A stretch of 21,395 nt of DNA from positions 43,660 through 65,054 of the forward strand of contig NW_005198380.1 of the NCBI RefSeq assembly GCF_000372725.1. The letters are read 5' to 3'. Position numbers and translations under genes: made by a program. Below, one piece after another: positions 14,333 through 21,395 of this stretch. The notes under the pieces were generated by a model. That model searched no databases and was not told where the DNA came from. It worked only from the letters and a program-made list of their open reading frames with translations. Numbering within the stretch: the stretch's first letter is position 1; each line of letters begins with the position of its first letter. The stretch comes from Emiliania huxleyi CCMP1516 (lineage: Eukaryota > Haptophyta > Isochrysidales > Noelaerhabdaceae).

Positions 14333-17300
14333 ATGGCGGCCTGTAGCGCGTACGCACACTGCGCCTCTCTCGCCGGTGACTGCTGCCCCACGACCGGCGG
14401 AGTCGTCCTCGACTGCTGCGGACTGCCGGCGTTGCCGTTGCCAAGCATTTCGCCGAGCTCACCGCTCCACAACTTCGTGCCGGTACGCCGGAGCGAGGGC
14501 AAAGGCAAGGGCAAACCCGCCCGAGGGCAAAGGCCGCCGCAATTGGCACCTCTGTCGGGTGACGTCTTTGGTGGCCCGCCGCTGAGCGAGTGCAGTGGGC
14601 CGGCTGACCATTGCTCGCCCTTTCCGCCAGTCGACCACCCGCTCTCGCCCGGGGCGGTGTGGGGTCTGCGCCGCTCTTCGCCTCCGCTGCCGACTCACGA
14701 ATGGTGGATGGGCCTTGCGCTCAGTGCGCCGCCGGCGGGCGCGGCCGAGGCGCCGCCGGGCAGCGCGGCGTTCGACATGCTTCCGTTCGTGGTGGAGGTG
14801 CGGCGCGGCGGGCTGTGGGCGTCGTTGCCTCGCGAGCCCGAATCGCCAGAGGTCGCCGTCGTCGGCGTCCTTTCGCGCGAGCGCGGGGTGCGTCTCGGCT
14901 GCGCCGGCCGCGCCGCCTCGAGCTACCGCATCGTCGCGTGGGACGCACTGTCAGTGAGTGTCGAGTGGCGCGCAGAGGGAGGGGAGGGAGGCGGAGGGGA
15001 GGCGGCTCTCTACCGCGCGCCTCTGGTGCGGGGCATGCCATACGCCACGGTGAGCTACGGCTCCGGGGCGTGCCGCGCGCCGCTGGTCGAGTTCTTGCAC
15101 GGCTCCATCCTCTCGCTCAACGGGCAGGCCGCCGCGGCGGGACGCCTCGAGGCGTCTGGCACGCGGTTCGAGGTGCGTCTCGACACGGGTGTCCGGTGGC
15201 TCCTCTACGCCTCACAGCCTCTCTCCCTCGCCACCTCCGGCGCCGCAACCCTGGAGGCGGCCGGCGGAGGCGGCGGCGGAGACGGAGGCGGCGGAGGCGG
15301 AGGAGGCGAGGCGGGAGGAGGGTTCGAGGGCAGCTTGCGGGCGGTGATCGCCGACTCGGACGCGGCCGCTGCTGTCCTCGACCGCCACGCACGACGCGTC
15401 CCGCTCTCGGCCGCCGCCGCTTCGCAGGGCTCTGCAGTTTCGCAGGGCTCTGCAGCTTCGCAGGGCTCTGCCGCCGCCGCTGCGGGCTCTGCCGCCGCTG
15501 CTGCGGGCTCTGCCGCCGCCGCTGGCCTTCCAGGGGTCGGTGCGACGGTCGACGGGGTCGGGGACGGCGCGCACGGGCGGCTCCGCTTCGCGTGGAGGAG
15601 CGAGGGGGAAGGGGCGCTGCTGATGATGGCGCTGCCGCACCAGCTTGCCGGCCTCGCCGCCGCCGCCGAAAAGGGCGGGTGGGCGGGGGAGCTGCTGCCG
15701 GAGCTGGCGCAGTGGAGCGCCAAAGGCACCTCGCTCGGCGTGGCGAGTGACGACGGAGCGTGGACCCAGCGCCTCCCCCTCGGACCTGCGGTGCGGTGGG
15801 GGGCGGCCCGCCCTCCCGCCGCCAGCCGCGTGCCTCGGCTGCGCGCCGCGCTGCGCGCCGACGCGGCGAGCAAGCGGGTCGCGGCGGCAGACTCCTACGG
15901 GACCGGCAAGGAGGTTGGCGCGCTCGGCCGGCTGGCCCTCATCGCCGACGAGCTGGGCGAGGCCGACGCCGCCGCCACCGTGCGAGGCCGCCTCGCCGCC
16001 GCGCTCGACGCTTGGCTCGATTGCGACGGCGGGAAGGCGCCGTGCCGTTTCTCGTACGACCGCAGCTGGGGCGGCGTCGTGCCAACTGAGGCGCTCGCCG
16101 ATCCGGCCGCCTCCTTCGGCGTCGGCTGGCACAACGATAAGCACTTCCACTACGGCTACTTCCTGTACGCCGCCGCGGCGCTCGGGCGCGCCAACACGAC
16201 GTGGCTCGCCGCCCGCACGCCCGCGCTGCTCACCTTGGTCGCGGACGTCGCAAGCCCGAGCGCCTCCGACCGGCGCTTCCCGCCGCTGCGCCACTTTGAT
16301 GCGTTCTGCGGCCACTCTTGGGCGCTGGGCCTCTTCGCCTCCTCGGCGGGGCGCAACCAGGAGAGCGTGTCTGAGGCGCTCAACGCGTGGCACGGCATCG
16401 CCCTCCTCGGCCTCGCGTTGCGCAACGAGCGCCTGGTTTCGCTCGGCCGCCTGCTGGCTGCGGTAGAGACGCAGGCCGCGGCCGTCTACTACCACGCCGG
16501 GGCGAGTCCCGTCGCCTGGGGCTCGGCGTCGTTCGTGCCGCGCGTGTACCCGCCTCGCTGGCCTCGCGACGGCGTGGTCGGCAACTTGTGGGGGCTCAAG
16601 GCCGAGGCGTCGACTTGGTTCGGGCGGGAGGACTACTTCATCTTTGGCATCCAGGTGATCCCGCTCACGCCCCAGGCGTCGGAGCCGCTGCTCGACCAGA
16701 AATGGGTTGCCGCCAGCAGGGCCAGCTGGGAGACGTCGATGCGCAGACTGCCAGCAAAAGACGAGACGTGGAGGGCGTTTCTCGTCGCAATGCTTGCGGT
16801 GGTCGACAGCGGCGCGGCGTGGCAGCGCGCAGAGTCGCTGGGCGCACTCGACGCCGGCATGACACTCACCAATTTGCTGCACTGGATCGCGACGCGGCCG
16901 CCGCCGGCGGGGGCAGCCGCGGGCGCGTCGCAGCCGACGCTCGCCCCGCCGGCCGAAGAGAAGCTGGAGGCCCAAGCGCGAGTGGAGGGTGAAGAGCGGC
17001 TGGAGGCCGCGTTGCCGGCCGCCGTGCGGGTCTTCGGCACCTTCACCGAAGACGAGGTGCTCGAGGCTGCCGCTACGGCGGGCGGCGCGCTCCTCGTGTC
17101 GGCCGTCGTGGTTGGGATGTGGTTGTGGGCGGCGGGGCGCCAGCGCGCACGGCTCGGCCCGCTCGCGTCTCGGGCGGGCAGGGATGTGGACTTTGCCGCG
17201 TGGCTCGCCCTCGGCGGACCGACCGGCAACGAGCTCGCCGCGACGCCGCCGACGCGGGGCTCTGCGCGGCGCTCCGGCAGCCGCGGCAGCCGAGCGGCCC

Positions 17301-17500
17301 AGTCCAGCTGCTGCAACAGCGCCAGCGTGCACGGCGCCAGCCTGCACGGCGCTTTCGAGCGCTCCCTCGCGTCGGACGCAGCCTCGGCGCAGCTCGTGCA
17401 GCATTTCAAGGTGACGCCGACCTCGGGCTCGGCCAGCGCGGCGCAACGGTACCAGCAGCTGGAAATCGGGACCGACTCGGCGCCATCCAGTCCACACTGA
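14333..17500 (+). CDS. GH81 endo-1,3-beta-glucanase with C-terminal membrane helix, about 1055 aa
   Basis: Hydrolyses internal beta-1,3-glucan bonds. Near the N-terminus is the Cys motif GDCCPTTGGVVLDCC. THEWWMGLALS and DMLPFVVEVRRGGLWASLP resemble the GH81 beta-sandwich domain. The catalytic alpha/alpha barrel has YGTGKEVGALGRLA, FSYDRSWGGVVPT, WHNDKHFHYGYFLYAAAALG (Asp about 602, likely acid) and HSWALGLFASSAGRNQESVS (Glu about 677 and 681, four apart, the expected second catalytic pair). Later blocks include EDYFIFGIQVIPLTPQAS. A hydrophobic helix at about 913-940 (GGALLVSAVVVGMWLW) followed by RQRAR suggests a type I membrane anchor with a Ser-rich tail of about 115 residues. Gly-rich and Ala/Ser-Gln-Gly repeats interrupt the fold. 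Start ATG 14333 is the last one before the Cys motif, but no signal peptide follows it, so a 5' exon is likely missing. No introns are seen in 3.2 kb. Confidence 0.9.
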   Translation: MAACSAYAHCASLAGDCCPTTGGVVLDCCGLPALPLPSISPSSPLHNFVPVRRSEGKGKGKPARGQRPPQLAPLSGDVFGGPPLSECSGPADHCSPFPPVDHPLSPGAVWGLRRSSPPLPTHEWWMGLALSAPPAGAAEAPPGSAAFDMLPFVVEVRRGGLWASLPREPESPEVAVVGVLSRERGVRLGCAGRAASSYRIVAWDALSVSVEWRAEGGEGGGGEAALYRAPLVRGMPYATVSYGSGACRAPLVEFLHGSILSLNGQAAAAGRLEASGTRFEVRLDTGVRWLLYASQPLSLATSGAATLEAAGGGGGGDGGGGGGGGEAGGGFEGSLRAVIADSDAAAAVLDRHARRVPLSAAAASQGSAVSQGSAASQGSAAAAAGSAAAAAGSAAAAGLPGVGATVDGVGDGAHGRLRFAWRSEGEGALLMMALPHQLAGLAAAAEKGGWAGELLPELAQWSAKGTSLGVASDDGAWTQRLPLGPAVRWGAARPPAASRVPRLRAALRADAASKRVAAADSYGTGKEVGALGRLALIADELGEADAAATVRGRLAAALDAWLDCDGGKAPCRFSYDRSWGGVVPTEALADPAASFGVGWHNDKHFHYGYFLYAAAALGRANTTWLAARTPALLTLVADVASPSASDRRFPPLRHFDAFCGHSWALGLFASSAGRNQESVSEALNAWHGIALLGLALRNERLVSLGRLLAAVETQAAAVYYHAGASPVAWGSASFVPRVYPPRWPRDGVVGNLWGLKAEASTWFGREDYFIFGIQVIPLTPQASEPLLDQKWVAASRASWETSMRRLPAKDETWRAFLVAMLAVVDSGAAWQRAESLGALDAGMTLTNLLHWIATRPPPAGAAAGASQPTLAPPAEEKLEAQARVEGEERLEAALPAAVRVFGTFTEDEVLEAAATAGGALLVSAVVVGMWLWAAGRQRARLGPLASRAGRDVDFAAWLALGGPTGNELAATPPTRGSARRSGSRGSRAAQSSCCNSASVHGASLHGAFERSLASDAASAQLVQHFKVTPTSGSASAAQRYQQLEIGTDSAPSSPH
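15251..15320 (+). repeat. GGCGGA repeat coding for polyglycine
   Basis: Imperfect GGCGGAGGC repeats inside the GH81 gene encode a Gly-rich loop between two conserved blocks. Confidence 0.85.
15419..15530 (+). repeat. In-frame repeat coding for SQGSA and AAAGS units
   Basis: Tandem copies of TCGCAGGGCTCTGCxx, then GCTGCGGGCTCTGCC, encode SQGSAxSQGSA and AAAAGSAAAA. The phase is conserved, so length changes stay in frame. Confidence 0.85.
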
Positions 17501-17796
17501 GTGTTGCGCTTTGTTGGACTCCTCGCGCGTGCCTCAAGGAACACACGAGCGAGCGGCGCCGCGTTTTGCTAGATCCTAGAATATACTCTCTCGGTCGTCT
17601 CTCGATCGAGTGTGTCATCGCGCAAATCCTAGTGTGTCGCGCCGGGTACTTGGATGGGGCGAATCGCTGCCCCCTTCCCCCCACACCCCCCAGCGTCCAT
17701 GGATGGATGCTTGCTTGGACCCCCCCAGGGAGATACCCCCCAGGGTGGAGGGGAGGGATGGGAGCCCAGGGGAGACGAAAGAAGGGCGAGGAGGAC
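17501..17796. other. 3' region of GH81 gene up to transposon copy B
   Basis: No gene seen. 17670-17770 is rich in CCCCCC and CCCCAGGG runs. The border with the transposon is at 17797; the 8 bases before it are AGGAGGAC. Confidence 0.5.
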
Positions 17797-18547
17797 ACTG
17801 GTTGGGTAGTAGTCTAAGTTCTGAGCCTCGAGGCTGAGCGGGTCTAAGTGTGACTAGTCACGCTGGGGTGCTTACGCGGTCTAAGATCAGCGAGAGCCTC
17901 TTACATCGGCTAAGTCGGCCGTGGCACAGCCTGGGGCCAAGAGGCTCCCACCGTGATCAACGATACGGCGCTAGCCCCCAAATTTTCTTCGCCTGCGGCG
18001 GGCGCCTTCTAATCCGGATCGATCCTCCTCATGCCTCAGCAATCGCCGCCTCAGCATCCTCCTCTTCCGATTCTCGTTGCTCTTCTTGAGCGCAATCTCT
18101 AGCCAAACATTTCTCACATAAATAGCCTCAAGCTCAAACAAACGCATGTCAGAGAAGCCTGTGTATGCTGGTCCTCTTTGAACGATCCGCGCGTGAGGTA
18201 GATCTAGCATAGGGCCTTGTTGGCAGCAGCCAGCTTGTTGCGCTGCTTCGTTGCGATGAGCTGATTGGGATCGCAGAAGTGCATGCCAAGCACCGCCACG
18301 ATCTTGAAGCAGAACACATCGCAACCGCATCGTCCGCACTGCCATCGGCATGCCGCGCCCGCCGCTTCGCCGCAGCCGCCTTAAGACACGCATAGCGGCA
18401 GCACATGCTACGGTGCGCGTACTTGAGCAGGAGTTGCGCGCCGCAAGTAGCGCACTGGCCCTGGGACAAGGCGATATGGCGTCGTGCGCGGCATACGTTG
18501 GTCGGGACGCGTCCAGGTATTTTTCGGGTAAACCTGGACTTTTGCAC
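17797..18547 (-). mobile_element. Second, inverted copy (B) of the TIR transposon, one end diverged
   Basis: 17797-17810 (ACTGGTTGGGTAGT) is the exact inverse of the right end of copy A. Homology then runs, on the minus strand, through the CTTAGAC sites (three as GTCTAAG at 17812, 17842, 17879), the charged-helix and Cys-rich coding blocks, and the hairpin GTCCAGGT...ACCTGGAC, and stops at TGCAAAAG (18540-18547). Beyond this, copy A has its left terminus whereas copy B has unrelated sequence with a coding-like fragment. No second terminal repeat or target duplication is found. Copy B carries small indels relative to A, including an extra block of about 40 bp near 17930-17970. Confidence 0.85.
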
Positions 18548-18561
18548 CCCTCCGGGGTGGC

Positions 18562-18891
18562 TTGCCCGTTGGGGTCGGCCGCACCGCCACCGGAGGCAAC
18601 CCCGGCTCCGTTGGAGACAAGTTCGCCTTCGGCAACACCGAAGAGCGCGCCCGCCTTGCAAACATGGGCTGCAAGCAACGGGGTTCCGTGGTCAACGGGC
18701 GTTCGACCACACCACCGGCCAAGGCTACGTCAAGTCACAGCGTGGCCACTACGTATGATGGGATCTTCACCAAACGAAACAAGTTCAACCTGCTTCTCCA
18801 CGAGACATTCGGCGGCGGCTTCTCGCCGCCTGCAGTTGCAAAGATCAACCGCCTTGCGCGCAAGGCTCAAGCCTCAACGCTCGGGCGTTGA
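18562..18891 (+). pseudogene. Coding-like fragment next to transposon copy B
   Basis: An open plus-strand frame without an upstream ATG reads PGSVGDKFAFGNTEERARLA, MGCKQRGSVVNGRSTTPPAK, TTYDGIFTKRNKFNLLLHET and FGGGFSPPAVAKINRLARKA before the TGA. It is plausible globular protein with mixed codon use. It begins 15 bp from where the similarity of copies A and B ends, so it may belong to a longer, more complete element of which A is an internally deleted form, or to a gene into which B inserted. I do not recognise the family. Confidence 0.45.
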
Positions 18892-19183
18892 CCGCACCGC
18901 GATCCGCGTACGCCGTACGGTAAAGTACCCTCCCCCACTCCCGCCTCTCATTTGTGTCACACCACCCTCTCCCTTTAGTTTTGCCAAAAGTCTTTAAAGC
19001 CTTTTCTCCCAGGGGGTAAGCTAAAAGTACGTACACAAGAGAGAGAGCGTACACAACGAGGGTGTGTGCCGCAGCCGGGCAAACGCATCAGCGTTTTCTT
19101 TCTTTTGCACCGCGCAGGCGGACACGCCGCATCCTCTCCCCACCCGTCCTCCGAATCCCGCCACACCACTCAAAGATCCGCCA
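18892..19183. other. No supported gene; downstream of the 412-aa gene
   Basis: Sequence is AT-richer (18960-19050) with GAGAGAGAG and TACGTACAC motifs and the inverted pair GCGTACGCCGTACGG near 18905. No coding frame. Confidence 0.4.
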
Positions 19184-20856
19184 TCACGAGTACCCATGGC
19201 CGTGCGAGTACTGCTCTCGCCGCTCTCGCTCCCGCTCCCGCCGCCGCCGTTGGGCCTCCTCCAGCCGTTGGGTCATGTCGATCGCGGTGGCGAACGCGTA
19301 GAGGAGGAGCGGCGACGTCCCCTTTCCCAGGCTCAGCCGGTGCACGTTTGCGCTCGAGTCGACCAGCAGCCCCTAAACGGCGGCGGCGGCGGCGGCGGCG
19401 GGGTGTGTTTGCGTCCCCTTTTTTTTTCCCCCTCCCTCCCTCCCTTTTTCCCTCCCTCTGCCTCTGCCTCGGCCTCTGCCTTTGCCTTTCCCTCTCCCTC
19501 TCCCTTTTTTTCCCTCCCTCTCCCTCTTTTTCCCCTTTTTCCCCCCCCCCCCCCCCCCTGTTTCTAGCGCCTCTGCGCCGAGGTAGTACTCCGCCTCGTA
19601 TGTCGCGAGCACGTCGTCGTCGCCAGCAAAGGGCGGGAGCCACAGCGTCCCTACAAAGTGAGTAGCCAACATCAGGGCGGGAAGCGAATAAAGGGGATGC
19701 AGCTGAATACGGCCGAGTCCGTGTCCTCTCGGGTGCTAGCTAGAAGACCTTAAGGTGCAAGATTGCGTGTATTCTGCCTCTAGGACAGGTGGCCCCACGG
19801 GTCTGGCGTGGCGCCGTCGCGGATCAGCACGAGCTGCTTGAGCAGGAGTGGGACCTGCGGGGAGATCTGGGGAGATCTGGGGAGATCTGGGGAGATCTGG
19901 CGAGATGTGCTTGAGCAGGAGTGGGACCTGCGGGGAGATCTGGAAAGGGCTGGGGAGATCTGGGGAGATGTGCTTGAGCTGGGACCTGCGGGGAGAGTTG
20001 GAGGGTTGGAGGCGGCCAGGGTGGTGGTGGCCTGCTGGGCAGAGGTGGTGGCACGGTAGAGCAGCGGCCACCCGCCCCACTCCCGCCACTCGCGCTCGTT
20101 GGCCGCCGAGCCGTTCGAGACCTGCATCTCGTACTGCGGGAAGCCGGGGAAGCTCAGCCGCTCGCGCACCATGCCAAACGGGTGCAGGCGCCGGCCGCCG
20201 CCGAACCAGTCGCTCGTGCTCGCGCGATGCGCAGGCCACAGTGGCTCGAAGGAGTAGAGCTGCCAGACGTACGCCATCGTGGCGGACTCGAGCGCAATGG
20301 ACGCCGCCTCGGCCACGCTTCCGGCACCGGCGGAGCCAGCTGCGTCGAGGAAGCCCTCGTCGGCCGCCCAGGGGACACGCCGCATGAGCAGCAGATCCCG
20401 CCCTGCTGCGTCGCTCAACACCACCGACTGGAGCGGAGCCCACCAGCGCCCAGACACGCGGTAGAGCAGCGGCGGCTCCGAGCCGGGCGACGCGGCCCCG
20501 AGCATTGAGCCCATGTTGGCAGACAGGCAGTTTGGGTCGCCAGAGTCGAGCAGGCAGATGAGCGGTATGTCCCGCCGCACGACGGTCTCTGTCGCTCGCG
20601 TCGTTATGGCCCTGTCCGGAGATCTCCACGCCTCAAGAGCGCCGTCGTGACCATGCAGGACGCTCGAAGCCGGCAAGTTTGTGCAGAAGCGGCTCAGGCC
20701 GAGAGAGCTGGACGCCCAGCCAAGCGCTTCACAGGGCGCCCAACTGACGCGCGCGGGGCGATGCCTGACCGCGGCGAGAAAAGGCAAGATGGAGACCGCG
20801 CAGAGTAGACCGGCGAGTCTGAGCGGGCCGGCGCGAGGAGTTGTTGCTGTCTCCAT
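19184..20856 (-). CDS. Four-exon gene, 412 aa, possible tubby/LURP-like domain, membrane or secreted
   Basis: Exons 20856-20032, 19854-19787, 19727-19571 and 19372-19184 join in phase (275 codons; 22 plus a split Leu; 52; 62 plus stop). Introns are GC-AG, GT-AG and GC-AG. METATTPRAGPLRLAGLLCA followed by VSILPFLAAV is a signal peptide or anchor. The core reads LLYRVSGRWWAPLQSVVLSD, AAGRDLLLMRRVPW, GMVRERLSFPGFPQYEMQVS and EWGGWPLLYRATTS. Spliced exons add HPLYSLPALMLATHFVGTLW, ATYEAEYYLGAE, LLVDSSANVHRLSL and GTSPLLLYAFATAIDMTQRL, then an Arg/Glu-rich tail. Strands of the form Y.V.G.....L.D..G.LL..RR closing on a hydrophobic LLLYAFATAID helix recall the tubby C-terminal/LURP-one/scramblase fold. 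That is my inference from pattern, not a firm match. The consistent phases make the gene model strong even though the function is unknown. Confidence 0.75.
19374..19560. repeat. Low-complexity pyrimidine tract with poly-C and GGCGGC repeat in intron 3
   Basis: The plus strand reads (GGC)n, then CCTCCCTT-, CCTCTGCCT- and TTTTTCCC-type repeats, ending in a run of about 18 C. All of it lies in intron 3 (19570-19373) of the minus-strand gene, whose RNA is therefore strongly purine-rich, opposite to the usual pyrimidine-rich intron. Confidence 0.85.
19834..20010 (-). repeat. Intron 1 with three copies of the 3' splice site and a 10-bp GATCTCCCCA array
   Basis: In gene sense CTCCCCGCAG followed by GTCCCA..GCTCAAGCA occurs three times, ending at 19854 (used), near 19927 and near 19987 (the last lacks CTCCT). 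Between copies lie units of GGGGAGATCT (plus strand, 10-bp period). Each AG/GTCCCA could serve as an acceptor or as a GT donor. The modelled intron is 20031-19855. Confidence 0.9.
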
Positions 20857-20950
20857 TTTTGGGAGCCTTCGTCGACGAAATTCAGCTGGTCCTTTCCGAG
20901 AAAAAATCAACGCGCTGGCTGGCCAGAGCCGAAATAAATCGGGGAGAGCG
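20857..20950. promoter_or_regulatory. Divergent intergenic region (candidate shared promoter)
   Basis: There are 94 bp between the ATG of the 412-aa gene (minus) and ATG 20951 (plus). It contains AT-richer patches GAGAAAAAATCAA (20900-20912) and GAAATAAATC (20930-20940). Function is inferred from position only. Confidence 0.3.
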
Positions 20951-21395
20951 ATGAGTCAGGGGAAGAGACAGCAGGAGAGAGAACGACGAGAGTGGGAAGA
21001 ACGCGAGGTGGCATGAAGGTCGCTGCGAGAATTGGTGAGAAACTGCGGAGAGAGATAGGAAGTGGTAAAGACACCGCCACATTCCTGAGACGAGCGAGGG
21101 CAGCCTCCTTAAAGGCGAAAGGGTCTAGATTTGGAGCGCTCGCCGAAGAGGAGTACGACAAAATAGCGCCCGTGATTGCCTGCACGCTACCCGCACTCAC
21201 GGACTCCATACCCGAAAGAAAGAGAAGGGAGCTCGCGGGAGAGGTGACGAGTGACCTACAGGTAGTGGGGAAGGCAGCCTCGATTGCCATACAGACATGG
21301 GTGCGAAACAACGACAAGACCAAGGCACGGGCAGAGGAACGAGAGAAGAATATAGGGTGGATAAAGCGCCTGTTCACGGCATGGAGGGTGAGCCA
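20951..21395 (+). CDS. Unknown basic helical protein, open to the window edge
   Basis: The frame from ATG 20951 (second ATG 21013) stays open to the last base, at least 148 residues: MKVAARIGEKLRREIGSGKD, TATFLRRARAASLKAKGSRF, EEEYDKIAPVIACTLPALTD, then SDLQVVGKAASIAIQTWVRN. It looks like a charged, mostly alpha-helical protein. Codon use differs sharply from the other genes: AGA, AGG, CGA, ATA, CTA and GGA are common, and the coding strand is purine-rich. This suggests a different origin (mobile element, virus-like insert or recent transfer) or a poorly expressed gene. The antisense frame (21377-20907) is also open, but its Ser/Leu/Pro-rich product fits a shadow. I recognise no family. Confidence 0.5.

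Noticed and set aside
13924..14346. Plus-strand ORF beginning MSPALGAPTAQRRQTTLRFE as a separate gene with a PCNA-binding motif
   Set aside because: QTTLRFE lacks the paired aromatic residues of a PIP box, and the rest is charged filler overlapping the GH81 start. Kept only as a possible 5' exon.
15212..17497. Minus-strand 761-codon frame opposite the GH81 gene
   Set aside because: Arg-rich antisense shadow; the plus strand has recognisable GH81 motifs along the same length.
20907..21377. Minus-strand 156-codon frame at the right edge
   Set aside because: Ser/Leu/Pro-rich product with a hydrophobic pattern expected of an antisense frame; the plus strand gives a regular charged helical protein and stays open to the edge.

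Overview
The window looks like nuclear DNA of a very GC-rich unicellular alga. A haptophyte fits best; a dinoflagellate or pelagophyte is possible. The reasons are interrupted genes with mostly GC-AG introns, strong G/C preference at third codon positions, a short cysteine motif (GDCCPTTGGVVLDCC) that I associate with algal secreted glycosidases, and eukaryotic families (GT41 O-GlcNAc transferase, GH81 glucanase). There is no bacterial operon layout. All gene models were built by hand from reading frames, splice sites and codon phase.

Layout. Positions 1-2381 (minus) hold most of a TPR-GT41 O-GlcNAc transferase in eight exons, cut by the left edge. A small basic ORF (2508-2864, plus) diverges from it. 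At 3508-4385 lies a complete short transposon with 14-bp terminal inverted repeats and an exact 8-bp target duplication; it sits inside what was an open coding frame. A Nudix-MoaE fusion gene follows (5610-6590, plus). The stretch 6874-8766 has weak or partial exons, including a nitroreductase-like C-terminus (minus) overlapping the antisense exon of an unknown plus-strand gene. An HNH-ankyrin gene (9803-11734, minus) and the N-terminal two exons of a nitroreductase (12001-13039, minus) come next. A non-coding stretch with a perfect 18-bp-arm palindrome leads to a large single-exon GH81 endo-1,3-beta-glucanase with a C-terminal membrane helix (14333-17500, plus). A second, inverted copy of the transposon lies at 17797-18547. 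A four-exon gene with a possible tubby/LURP-like fold (19184-20856, minus) and an ORF of different composition running off the right edge (20951 onward, plus) complete the window.

The most unusual signal is in the introns. In two unrelated genes, four introns carry extra copies of their own exon-intron boundary, three of them around arrays of 10-bp repeats. One intron contains a copy of the joined exon-exon junction. This is what intron gain by tandem duplication of a protosplice site should leave behind, caught at an early and possibly still variable stage. By my models the window has 12 introns: eight GC-AG, three GT-AG and one GA-AG.

The genes do not form a pathway. Molybdenum cofactor synthesis, protein O-GlcNAcylation, flavin-dependent reduction and beta-glucan turnover are represented by one gene each.
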